Both the position numbers and the translations under genes were made by a program. This document shows, one piece after another, positions 1 through 6,247 of a DNA stretch of 14,789 nt. Source of the DNA: Solimonas sp040754295 (lineage in GTDB: Bacteria; Pseudomonadota; Gammaproteobacteria; Nevskiales; Nevskiaceae); contig JBFMCQ010000085.1 in the NCBI GenBank assembly GCA_040754295.1, positions 1 to 14,789 of the forward strand, written 5' to 3'. Each line of letters starts with the position of its first letter. Positions within the stretch are counted from its first letter, which is position 1. The notes below the pieces were generated by a model. That model had not been told where the DNA came from, did no database searches, and saw only the letters and a list, made by a program, of their open reading frames with translations.

Positions 1-30
1 CCGCCCCGCATCCCCCCCGCGGGGCACCCC

Positions 31-64
31 AAGAACCCTCCTGCGCCACGTGGGAGGGTTCTTT
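31..64 (+). terminator. Rho-independent terminator of a gene upstream of the window
   Basis: A perfect 11-bp inverted repeat (31-41 with 53-63) encloses an 11-nt loop and is followed by a short T-rich run (CTTTCTT). The stem itself begins AAGAA and ends TTCTT, so transcripts from either direction would get some U-richness. It most likely ends a plus-strand gene that lies just before position 1, because the nearest minus-strand gene ends 280 bp away and has another hairpin in between. A smaller GC hairpin (CCCCGC at 4-9 with GCGGGG at 19-24) precedes it. Confidence 0.65.
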
Positions 65-67
65 CTT

Positions 68-229
68 GGTGCGCATCCTGCGCAAGCCGGGGCCGTCCGT
101 GGCCCCGACTTTCAAAACAAGCACGGTGCACGTCCTGTGCAAGCCGGCGCCGTCCATGGCGCCGACTTTCAAAACAAGCACGGTGCGCATCCTGTGCAAG
201 CCGGCGCCGTCCGTGGCCCCGACTTTCAA
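68..229. repeat. Three tandem copies of a 57-bp repeat
   Basis: Units start at 68, 125 and 182, each 57 bp; the third stops matching after GACTTTCAA at about 229. Differences between units are few and are mostly C/T or C/G changes inside two small dyads: a TGCGC/TGCAC...GTGCA-type pair around ATCCTG, and GGCGCC...GGCGCC around GTCC. Each unit ends GACTTTCAAAACAAGCAC. No spacers separate the units. The period is a multiple of three, so open frames run through it, but nothing else suggests coding. A fourth, inverted copy lies at 2088-2141, which makes this a dispersed repeat family. Confidence 0.85.
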
Positions 230-254
230 TGCGGGCAGCCGCGCTTCTTCTTCT

Positions 255-323
255 CCTGGGAGCGCCGAGCCCCAGCTCGGCACTGGTAAACGGCATGCCG
301 GGCTGGAGCCCGGCGCTCCCAGG
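255..323. repeat. Composite REP-type inverted repeat
   Basis: An outer perfect 13-bp inverted repeat (255-267 with 311-323) encloses two smaller hairpins in opposite halves: GCCGAGC (264-270) with GCTCGGC (275-281), and GCCGGGC (297-303) with GCCCGGC (308-314). Two REP hairpins facing each other is the layout called a REPIN. It lies 21 bp beyond the stop codon of the minus-strand metallopeptidase gene, where it could act as a terminator or mRNA-stabilising stem. Confidence 0.75.
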
Positions 324-344
324 GAAAAAGCGGCGCGCACGCCG

Positions 345-1097
345 CTATCCGGAGCGCCTTCGTCGCGGCAGGTAGTGGTGCAGCCGCTGGCCGTGGTCGC
401 GCAGCCAGGCCTTGTGCGCCGCATAGTCCGGCAGCTGCCGCTCGACCAGCGCCCAGAAGCGGCTGGAGTGATTCATCTCGTGCAGGTGACAGAGCTCGTG
501 GACGACGACGTAGCGGAACACCGGCGGCGGCGCCATCACCAGGCGCCAGGACAGCGCGATCGCGCCGTCGGGGCCGCAGCTGCCCCACTGGCTCTGCGGA
601 TCGGCGATCGACAGGCCGCTCCAGCGCACGGTCAGGCGCGCCGACTCCTCGTCGAGGAGCATCCGCGCCGCGCGCTCGGCACGCTGCATCAGCGCACGCT
701 TGAGCGCCAGCTCCAGCTTGTGCGCGTTGTCGCGCGCGACGGCCGGCGCGAACACGGTGACCACCTCGGGCTCGATGCGCACCTGGATCTGGCGCAGCGT
801 CGCCGGCTCGATGCAGACCGGAACCGGCACGCCGTGCAGGAGGATTTCGTCGGTGCCGTCCCAGCGCGCCGGCGGCGGCGCCGGACAGGCGGCGTCGCGC
901 GCGGCCAGCTCCTCGAGCTTTTCGCGGATCCACGACTCGCGGCTGCGGAAGAATGCCAGCGCCTCGGCGCGCGGCGCCCAGCGCGGGTAGATCAGCACGA
1001 CCTCGCGGCCGGGACGGACCTCGATACGGATGTTGCGCGCGCGCGGACTGACCTTTTCGCGCAACCGGTAATCATCGCGGAACAGCTCGAACTGCAT
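345..1097 (-). CDS. YgjP/SprT-like zinc metallopeptidase (M48-type, DUF45)
   Basis: The 250-residue product matches the YgjP-like metallopeptidase family in length and motif order. The zinc site is HELCH at residues 200-204, with a third likely ligand at His210 in EMNH followed by SSRFW. The preceding WGSC (181-184) and the strand ending in VVVHELCH are typical of the family. It has no signal peptide or membrane segment, so it is probably cytoplasmic. The substrate of these proteins is not established. The start is an ATG with a modest AGG upstream (GCAGGTCAACG). It runs in the same direction as the ParB-family gene 184 bp upstream, and the gap suggests separate transcription. The family assignment is confident; the role is not. 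Confidence 0.85.
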   Translation of the reverse strand: MQFELFRDDYRLREKVSPRARNIRIEVRPGREVVLIYPRWAPRAEALAFFRSRESWIREKLEELAARDAACPAPPPARWDGTDEILLHGVPVPVCIEPATLRQIQVRIEPEVVTVFAPAVARDNAHKLELALKRALMQRAERAARMLLDEESARLTVRWSGLSIADPQSQWGSCGPDGAIALSWRLVMAPPPVFRYVVVHELCHLHEMNHSSRFWALVERQLPDYAAHKAWLRDHGQRLHHYLPRRRRSG

Positions 1098-1281
1098 CGT
1101 TGACCTGCGTCAAAGCGCGAATGTGACAGCGCCGGCAGCGGGCGGTAATTTTTTGTTCACGTCCGGAGCCGGGCCTGAAAATTGCGGCATTTGCTGCGCC
1201 GCACATCGGGTTTATCCACAAGCTTATCCCCTTTGCCTGTCGATAAATGGCAACACTCGATGGACAGCCGGCGCACCCGGT
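1098..1281. other. Intergenic region with DnaA-box-like sites
   Basis: This gap between parB and the metallopeptidase gene is less GC-rich than its surroundings, with AATTTTTTG near 1147 and GAAAATTG near 1177. It contains a perfect DnaA-box 9-mer, TTATCCACA (1212-1220). A degenerate second box, TTATCCCCT (1224-1232, two mismatches), follows three bases later on the same strand. This is the promoter region of the metallopeptidase gene. I see no clear sigma-70 promoter and no further perfect DnaA boxes, so a full origin is not supported. Confidence 0.45.
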
Positions 1282-2082
1282 TCATCGCGCCGAGTAGCCG
1301 ATGCGCTCGAGCACGCCATCGAGCTCGTCGAGCGAATGGAAGCGGACGCGCAGCTCGCCCTTGCCATCGGACCCGGCCTGTACCGTCACCGGGCAGGCGA
1401 GGTGGTCCGACAGTTCGCGCTCGAGCAGCTTCCAGTCGCCCGGCTTGCCCGGCTTGAACACGATGCGGCGCGCGCGCGCGGCGGCGAGCTTGCGCTCGAG
1501 CTGGCGCACCGAGAGCTTCAAGCGAATCACCTCGTCGGCCCAGCGCACCTGATCGCCCGCCGGGGCGCCGGCGAGCACTTTCGCATGGCCGAGATGCAGA
1601 TGCCCCTCGTTGACCAGCGCCTGCACCGGCGGCGCGAGGTTGAGCAGGCGCAGATAGTTGCTGACGTATTCGCGCGACTTGCCGACGCGCTCGCCGATCT
1701 CTTCGTGGGTCAGCTCGAACAGCTCGCCGAGGCGTTTGAGGCCCGCGGCGGTTTCCATCGGCGTCAGCGACTCGCGCTGCAGGTTCTCGATGAGGCCGAT
1801 GACGAAGGCTTCGCTGTCGGACAGATCGTCGCGCACGACCGCCGGGATCTCGTGCAACCCGGCCTGCTGCGCCGCGCGCCAGCGGCGCTCGCCGGCGAGC
1901 AGCTCGTAGCCCCAGACGCGCGTGCGCAGCACGACCGGCTGCACCACGCCCGATTCGCGGATGCTCTCGGCCAGCTCCGCGAGCGCGTCCGGATTGAAGT
2001 AGCGCCGGGCCTGCTGACTGCCGGGACGGATCAGGTCGATCGGGACCTGCTGAATCAAGTTGGCTGGGCTGTGATTGGCCAC
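1282..2082 (-). CDS. parB: ParB/Spo0J-family CTP-dependent DNA-clamp protein, no parA partner
   Basis: The 266-residue protein has the ParB layout: N-terminal CTPase domain with GERRWRA (64-70) and ENLQRE (99-104), a helix-turn-helix region at about 114-137, GHAK (155-158), and a C-terminal dimerisation segment from about 215. ParB proteins bind parS sites and slide as CTP-loaded clamps. It lacks the basic N-terminal segment with GLGRGLDALL that stimulates ParA in chromosomal ParBs, and begins almost directly with the CTPase fold. No parA is seen in the window. The start is taken as GTG at 2082, without a clear Shine-Dalgarno sequence; the frame stays open through the repeat upstream, so the start is uncertain. 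It is divergent from folE. It could be an orphan regulator rather than the main segregation protein. Confidence 0.85.
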   Translation of the reverse strand: MANHSPANLIQQVPIDLIRPGSQQARRYFNPDALAELAESIRESGVVQPVVLRTRVWGYELLAGERRWRAAQQAGLHEIPAVVRDDLSDSEAFVIGLIENLQRESLTPMETAAGLKRLGELFELTHEEIGERVGKSREYVSNYLRLLNLAPPVQALVNEGHLHLGHAKVLAGAPAGDQVRWADEVIRLKLSVRQLERKLAAARARRIVFKPGKPGDWKLLERELSDHLACPVTVQAGSDGKGELRVRFHSLDELDGVLERIGYSAR

Positions 2083-2087
2083 GGTCC

Positions 2088-2141
2088 GCTTGTTTTGAAA
2101 GTCGGCGCCACGGATGGTGCCGTCTTGTACAGGATGTACAC
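2088..2141. repeat. Fourth copy of the 57-bp repeat, inverted, at the parB start
   Basis: The reverse complement of this 54-bp stretch aligns without gaps to the units at 68-229, with about seven differences, and ends in the identical GACTTTCAAAACAAGC. It is in inverted orientation to the tandem copies, so the metallopeptidase-parB pair is bracketed by facing copies. Its edge lies 5 bp before the parB GTG, so the repeat must form the parB leader and possibly its promoter. It keeps both dyads, here GTACA...TGTAC and GGCACC...GGCGCC. Confidence 0.8.
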
Positions 2142-2156
2142 GCCCCCCATTCTACG

Positions 2157-2183
2157 TTGCTGGCTGCGTGCTCATGGGATAAT
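2157..2183 (+). promoter_or_regulatory. Candidate sigma-70 promoter of folE
   Basis: TTGCTG (2157-2162) and GATAAT (2178-2183) are separated by 15 bp, shorter than ideal. The -10 is a good match (5 of 6). A start site near 2190 would give a leader of about 20 nt before the folE ATG. Confidence 0.4.
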
Positions 2184-2210
2184 CCGGCTTCGCCTCACCG
2201 GCCAGGACCG

Positions 2211-2762
2211 ATGGAAGAACAGTACCGCACGATCATCGAATCGCTCGGCGAGAACCCGGATCGGGAGGGCCTGCTGCGCACGCCGTACCGCGCGGCGCGC
2301 GCGATGGAGTTCCTGACGCAGGGCTACGAGCAGGATCTCGAAGAGATCGTCAACGGCGCCGTGTTCGAGTCCAGCAACGACGAGATGGTCATCGTCAAGG
2401 ACATCGAGCTGTACTCGCTGTGCGAGCACCATCTGCTGCCATTCTTCGGCAAGGCGCATGTCGCCTATCTGCCGAGCGGCAAGGTCATCGGCCTGTCGAA
2501 GATCCCGCGCATCGTCGACATGTACGCCCGCCGCCTGCAGATCCAGGAGAACCTGACGCAGCAGATCGGCCTGTCGATCGAGCGCGTCACCGGTGCCGTC
2601 GGCGTCGCCGTCGTCATCGAAGCGCAGCATCTGTGCGCGATGATGCGCGGTGTGCAGAAGCAGAACTCGAGCATGATCACCTCGGTGATGCTCGGCCGCT
2701 TCCGCGAAGATCCGCGCACGCGCCAGGAGTTCCTCGAGCTGATCCGCAGCGCCGGACGCTAG
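2211..2762 (+). CDS. folE: GTP cyclohydrolase I (type IA)
   Basis: This enzyme converts GTP to 7,8-dihydroneopterin triphosphate, the first step of tetrahydrofolate synthesis, as a cytoplasmic zinc-dependent homodecamer. The 183-residue product shows the zinc ligands Cys71 and His74 in SLCEHHLLPFFG and Cys142 in HLCAMMRG. The ligand spacing matches E. coli FolE (Cys110, His113, Cys181), shifted by 39 because the N-terminal extension is shorter. The ATG at 2211 is chosen because AGGA lies 3 bases upstream and MEEQYRTIIESLGE begins as the family does; the frame is open from a TTG at 2157, but that would overlap the likely promoter. It is divergent from parB and 129 bp upstream of a desaturase gene. 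The CEHH ligand set excludes the metal-switched FolE2 type. Confidence 0.97.
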   Translation: MEEQYRTIIESLGENPDREGLLRTPYRAARAMEFLTQGYEQDLEEIVNGAVFESSNDEMVIVKDIELYSLCEHHLLPFFGKAHVAYLPSGKVIGLSKIPRIVDMYARRLQIQENLTQQIGLSIERVTGAVGVAVVIEAQHLCAMMRGVQKQNSSMITSVMLGRFREDPRTRQEFLELIRSAGR

Positions 2763-2808
2763 CGCCGGGCACGGAAATTGACCTTACCGCCGCACGCCGG
2801 AAGCAGGC

Positions 2809-2814
2809 TACAAT
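2809..2814 (+). promoter_or_regulatory. Candidate -10 element before the acyl-ACP desaturase
   Basis: TACAAT (2809-2814) is a strong -10 match, about 78 bp before the ATG. The only good -35-like hexamer, TTGACC (2778-2783), is 25 bp away, too far for normal sigma-70 use, so the promoter may need an activator or have a weak -35. Confidence 0.3.
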
Positions 2815-2891
2815 CGCCATTTGGGGCCGGGGCATTAGGGGGCTGGTGTAGGACTTGCTTACGGATAGAGCCACCACTTCGGAAAAGAGCC

Positions 2892-3887
2892 ATGTTAACC
2901 AGCGACAAGAATCCCGATCTGCCTGCGCAGCGTGAGGTGCTCGGCGCGATCGCGCCGCGCATCGCCGAGTACATGGAGCGCCACCGCAGCAGCCGCAAGC
3001 TGTGGATGCCCAGCGAGCTGCTGCCGGCGCACGAACAGACCGACGCCGAGCACGAGGCCGAGCTGGCCGAGCTGCGCCGCCACGCCCGCGGCCTGCCCGA
3101 CAGCGTGCGCGTCGCGCTCGCACTGAACCTGCTGACCGAGGAAGGCCTGCCGCATTTCCACCGCCTCGTCGCGCAGTACATGGGCCATGACGGCGTCTGG
3201 GCCGAGTGGAACAACCTGTGGACCGCCGAGGAAGACCGTCACGGCTGCGTGCTGCGCGATTACGTGCGCGACGCGCGCCTGTTCGACATGCGTGCGCTCG
3301 AGCACATGCAGTACCAGTACATCGAGTCCGGCTTCAATCCGGACTGGAAGGACGATCCGTATCGCCTGCTCGCGTACACGAGCCTGCAGGAGAAGGCGAC
3401 GCAGACCGCGCACGCCAACGCCGGGCGCATCGCCGGCCAGTACGAGTCCAAGCTGCAGAAGATTCTCGCGCACATCTGCGCCGACGAAGCGCGGCACTAC
3501 GCGTTCTACCGCGACAGCTTCGCCGAGGTGCTCAAGGCCGACACCAACCGCGCGCTCGCGGCGCTCGCCGCCGTCGCACCGGCGCTGGCGATGCCGGGGC
3601 ACACGATCGACGGCTACGCGCAGATGTCCGAGGTCGAGCGCCGTGCCGGCATCTACGGCCCGCGCGAATACCTCAGGCTCGTCGAGGACCTGGTCCGGCA
3701 CTGGGCGATCGACGCGCTCGACGGCCTGTCGGCGGTCGGCCGCTCGGCCCAGGACAAGATCATGCAGCTGCCGACGCGGCTGCGGCGCATGGCCGAATAC
3801 GTCGAATCCAAGGCGCACACGCGCAGCTTCTCGTTCGACATCATCTACCAGCGCGCCTTCGAGATGGCGACCGGCGCCGCGCACTGA
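2892..3887 (+). CDS. Soluble di-iron acyl-[acyl-carrier-protein] desaturase
   Basis: The 331-residue product belongs to the plant stearoyl-ACP desaturase family (FA_desaturase_2). These soluble enzymes use O2 and reduced ferredoxin to place a cis double bond in ACP-bound acyl chains. The di-iron ligands are visible: TEEGLP (Glu83/84), EEDRH (Glu114, His117), Glu167 in LQEKAT, and DEARH (Glu199, His202). No membrane segments are present. The ATG at 2892 is preferred over an open upstream extension from 2778, because the extension is unlike the family and overlaps the putative -10. The Shine-Dalgarno is weak (GGAAA at 2881). A strong terminator follows, so it is probably monocistronic. The regiospecificity and the natural substrate cannot be read from the sequence. 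Confidence 0.93.
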   Translation: MLTSDKNPDLPAQREVLGAIAPRIAEYMERHRSSRKLWMPSELLPAHEQTDAEHEAELAELRRHARGLPDSVRVALALNLLTEEGLPHFHRLVAQYMGHDGVWAEWNNLWTAEEDRHGCVLRDYVRDARLFDMRALEHMQYQYIESGFNPDWKDDPYRLLAYTSLQEKATQTAHANAGRIAGQYESKLQKILAHICADEARHYAFYRDSFAEVLKADTNRALAALAAVAPALAMPGHTIDGYAQMSEVERRAGIYGPREYLRLVEDLVRHWAIDALDGLSAVGRSAQDKIMQLPTRLRRMAEYVESKAHTRSFSFDIIYQRAFEMATGAAH

Positions 3888-3906
3888 ATCCCGCGGCTTT
3901 CGCAAG

Positions 3907-3929
3907 ACGGCGCCTTCGGGCGCCGTTTT
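3907..3929 (+). terminator. Rho-independent terminator after the acyl-ACP desaturase
   Basis: A perfect 8-bp stem (ACGGCGCC, 3907-3914, with GGCGCCGT, 3919-3926) closes a TTCG tetraloop and is followed by TTTTC. It is 20 bp past the stop codon. It insulates the next transcription unit. Confidence 0.9.
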
Positions 3930-3955
3930 CGTTACTGCGCCGGCCGGCCAAAAAG

Positions 3956-3984
3956 ATGACGCATGCGTCACGATTTGTTAGGGT
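3956..3984 (+). promoter_or_regulatory. Promoter with overlapping 14-bp palindromic operator before the Tat/GMC pair
   Basis: TGACGCATGCGTCA (3957-3970) is a perfect 14-bp palindrome. It overlaps a -35-like ATGACG (3956-3961), which stands 17 bp from TAGGGT (3979-3984), a weak -10. A dimeric regulator bound here would block the promoter. The first gene starts about 45 bp downstream. The palindrome is plain; the promoter and repressor roles are inferred. Confidence 0.45.
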
Positions 3985-4029
3985 GCGCGCTCCGTACGGC
4001 AGCGACCGCAGAGTCGCACGAGGAGATCG

Positions 4030-4581
4030 ATGCCTGTTCCGCAGATCAGCCGCCGCCGGTTCCTGGAGCTCGGCGCGACCGGCGCCCTGAGCCTTGCCGC
4101 ATTCGGCACTGCCGCGACGCTGGCCGGCTGCAGCAGCGGCCCCACCCGCGTCGCTGCCGGCTATCGCTGGCTGTCCGATGAGGATCTCGCGCTGTTCGGC
4201 GCCCTGCTGCCGGTCGTCAACGGCCCGGCGCTGCCGGCGGACGCGCGCGTCCGCACCGAAGCGCTCCGGCGCATCGACCTGGCCTGCAGCTGCCTCGCTG
4301 CGCCCGCGCAGGCGCAGACGCGCCAGCTGCTCGAGCTGCTGCACTGGTCCCCGTTCCGCCGCTTCGCCTGCGGCGTCACCGCGCGGTGGGACCGCGCCGC
4401 ACCGGCGGAGCTGCTGGCCTTCCTGCACGCCTGGCGCGACAGCCGGCTGCAGCTGTTCAACGCCGGCTACCGTGGTCTTACCCGCCTCGCCGCGCTCGGC
4501 TGGTGGAGCCAGCCGCAGAGCTGGGCGTCGTCGCGCTATCCCGGGCCGCCGGCCTGGGCGGTCGCCGCACTGAAGGCATAG
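4030..4581 (+). CDS. Tat-signal putative lipoprotein, gluconate 2-dehydrogenase subunit 3-like
   Basis: The 183-residue product begins with a twin-arginine leader: SRRRFLEL at 7-14, a hydrophobic stretch at about 16-32, then LAGC with Cys34 as a likely lipid attachment site. The mature part, with SDEDLALFGALLPVV near the start and a Tyr/Trp-rich end (YRGLTRLAALGWWSQPQSW, then YPGP), resembles the small subunits that accompany flavoprotein dehydrogenases. In those complexes the small subunit's Tat signal carries the folded, leaderless flavoprotein across the inner membrane. Here the next gene, 6 bp downstream, is such a leaderless flavoprotein. AGGAG (4021-4025) supports the ATG. The family call is moderate, the Tat signal firm, and lipidation likely but unproven. 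An alternative is an unrelated chaperone of the same flavoprotein. Confidence 0.75.
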   Translation: MPVPQISRRRFLELGATGALSLAAFGTAATLAGCSSGPTRVAAGYRWLSDEDLALFGALLPVVNGPALPADARVRTEALRRIDLACSCLAAPAQAQTRQLLELLHWSPFRRFACGVTARWDRAAPAELLAFLHAWRDSRLQLFNAGYRGLTRLAALGWWSQPQSWASSRYPGPPAWAVAALKA

Positions 4582-4587
4582 CGCGCG

Positions 4588-6180
4588 ATGGCGATCACCG
4601 ACATCTACGGCGACGGCATCGCCGCGGGCTGGAAGGTCCGCGATGCATCGACGCTGAGCGCCGATGACACGCTCGAAGCCGACGTCGTCATCGTCGGCAG
4701 CGGTGCCGGCGGCGGCACGGCGGCGGAGATTCTCACCGCCGCGGGGCTGCAGGTGCTGATGCTGGAAGAAGGCGCCCTGTACACGGCCGCCGACTTCCGC
4801 GACATGGACGAGCTGCGCGGCTATTCGACGCTGTACCAGGAGGGCGCCGGCCGCACGACCGCGGACGGCGCGGTGCAGATCTTCCAGGGCCGCTCCGTCG
4901 GCGGCTCGACGACGGTCAACTGGACGACGAGCCTGCGCACGCCGGCACCGACGCTCGCGCACTGGGCGCAGGCCTACGCGCTGCGCGACAGCGGCGAGGC
5001 GCAGATGGCGCCGTGGTTCGCGCGCATCGAAGAGCGCCTCGGCATCGCGCCGTGGGCGGCGGAGCCCAATCGCAACAACGCGCTGCTGCGCGACGGCTGC
5101 GACAAGCTCGGCTGGAGCTGGAGCACGATTCCGCGCAACGTGCGCGGCTGCTGGAATCTCGGCTACTGCGGTCTCGGCTGTCCGACGAATGCGAAGCAGT
5201 CGATGCTGGTGACGACGATTCCGCAAGCGCTCGCCGGCGGCATGACGCTGATCCACCACGCCCGCGCCGAGCGCCTGCACTTGGGCGCAAACGGCATCGA
5301 GCGGCTCACCGTGCGCGCGCTCGGCGCCGACGTGCGCACGCCGACCGGGGTGACGCTGACGGTGAAGGCGCGCCACTACGTGCTCGCCGCCGGCGCGATC
5401 AATACGCCGGCGCTGCTGCTGCGCTCAAAGGCTCCGGACCCGCGCCGCCTGATCGGCAGGCGCAGCTGCATTCACCCGGTCAACGCCAGCCTGGCGCTGT
5501 TCGACGCACCGGTCGACGGATTCCACGGCGCGCCGCAGTCGGTGTACTCCGATCACTTCCTCTGGCCGGCGCAGGGTGTGGGCTACAAGCTGGAAGTGCC
5601 GCCGCTGCAGCCGCTGCTGATGAGCGGTCTCTTCGGCAGCCACGGCGAGCGCCTGAGTCTGGACATGGCGCAGCTGCCGCACGCGCAGGTCAACATCGCG
5701 CTGTTGCGCGACGGCTTCGACGACGACGCACCGGGCGGCCGCGTGCGCATCGACGACGCCGGGCACGCGCTGCTCGACTACGCGCTCGGCGCGCCGCTGC
5801 AGGACGCGCTGCGCCGTGCGTATCTGTCCATGGCCGAAGCGCAGTTCGCCGCCGGTGCACGCAGCGTACGTCCGGTGCATCTCGATGCACGCGACTACCG
5901 CTCCTGGGCCGACGCGCGCCGCGCGATCGCCGCGCTGCCGATCGAGAAGCAGCGCATCACGCTGTACACGGCGCATCTGATGGGCGGCTGCGCGATGGGC
6001 GAGGATCGCAGCCGCTGCGTCGTCGACAGCCGCGGCCGTCATCACGAGGTGGAGAACCTGTCGGTGTTCGACGGCTCGATGTTTCCGACGTCGATCGGCG
6101 CGAATCCGCAGCTCAGCATCTACGCGTTCGCGGCGCGCAATGCGAGCATGCTCGCGGCATCGCTGCGCGCCCACACGTAG
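4588..6180 (+). CDS. GMC-family FAD oxidoreductase with a probable 3Fe-4S cysteine motif
   Basis: The 530-residue product has a Rossmann FAD site, VVIVGSGAGGG (G37, G39, G42), a GRSVGGSTTVNW segment (101-112), HLMGGCAM (His463) and SIGANPQLSIYAF with Asn506. His463 and Asn506 are candidates for the GMC catalytic pair. The family oxidises alcohols, sugars or sterols; long-chain alcohol oxidases and FAD glucose dehydrogenases are the nearest types I recognise. Cys188, Cys194 and Cys198 form C-x5-C-x3-C, the spacing I recall for the 3Fe-4S ligands of Burkholderia FAD glucose dehydrogenase. There is no signal peptide. The Tat protein encoded 6 bp upstream could export it. No cytochrome c gene follows, so the electron acceptor is unknown. 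The stop codon lies in a REP-like repeat. The substrate is unassigned. Confidence 0.88.
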   Translation: MAITDIYGDGIAAGWKVRDASTLSADDTLEADVVIVGSGAGGGTAAEILTAAGLQVLMLEEGALYTAADFRDMDELRGYSTLYQEGAGRTTADGAVQIFQGRSVGGSTTVNWTTSLRTPAPTLAHWAQAYALRDSGEAQMAPWFARIEERLGIAPWAAEPNRNNALLRDGCDKLGWSWSTIPRNVRGCWNLGYCGLGCPTNAKQSMLVTTIPQALAGGMTLIHHARAERLHLGANGIERLTVRALGADVRTPTGVTLTVKARHYVLAAGAINTPALLLRSKAPDPRRLIGRRSCIHPVNASLALFDAPVDGFHGAPQSVYSDHFLWPAQGVGYKLEVPPLQPLLMSGLFGSHGERLSLDMAQLPHAQVNIALLRDGFDDDAPGGRVRIDDAGHALLDYALGAPLQDALRRAYLSMAEAQFAAGARSVRPVHLDARDYRSWADARRAIAALPIEKQRITLYTAHLMGGCAMGEDRSRCVVDSRGRHHEVENLSVFDGSMFPTSIGANPQLSIYAFAARNASMLAASLRAHT

Positions 6181-6247
6181 GATGCGATGAGCCGAAGGCG
6201 AACCGCATCGATGCGCCGCCAGTCGCACGTGGCTCACCGCATCCTAC
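6177..6247. repeat. REP-like 71-bp hairpin between convergent genes
   Basis: GTAGGATGCGATGAGC (6177-6192) pairs with GCTCACCGCATCCTAC (6232-6247) at 15 of 16 positions. An inner palindrome CGCATCGATGCG lies at 6204-6215. The left end contains the TAG of the GMC gene (6178-6180), and the right end overlaps the TAG of the acylphosphatase gene (6244-6246 read on the minus strand). The GTAGG...CCTAC ends resemble those of the repeat inside prfC, but the interior differs. It probably serves as a bidirectional terminator. Confidence 0.8.

Noticed and set aside
68..229. Tandem repeat as a CRISPR array
   Set aside because: The 57-bp units abut with no unique spacers, and no cas genes are nearby.
50..1103. 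Open frames running through the 57-bp repeat, one of them continuing to 1103, as a repeat protein
   Set aside because: They arise because the repeat length is a multiple of three. One continues antisense through the metallopeptidase gene, and no family features are seen.
1147..1162. TTGTTCACGT as a parS site beside parB
   Set aside because: Only a half-site with a missing base; the second half of the palindrome is absent.
1098..1281. Full chromosomal origin
   Set aside because: Only one perfect and one poor DnaA box, and only short AT tracts; not enough for oriC.
2157..2210. Upstream TTG start for folE
   Set aside because: It overlaps the likely promoter, and the added residues are unlike the family; the ATG at 2211 has AGGA upstream.
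3841..5376. Long minus-strand open frame antisense to the Tat/GMC genes
   Set aside because: It is an Arg/Ala-rich shadow; the plus strand has well-supported genes with motifs.
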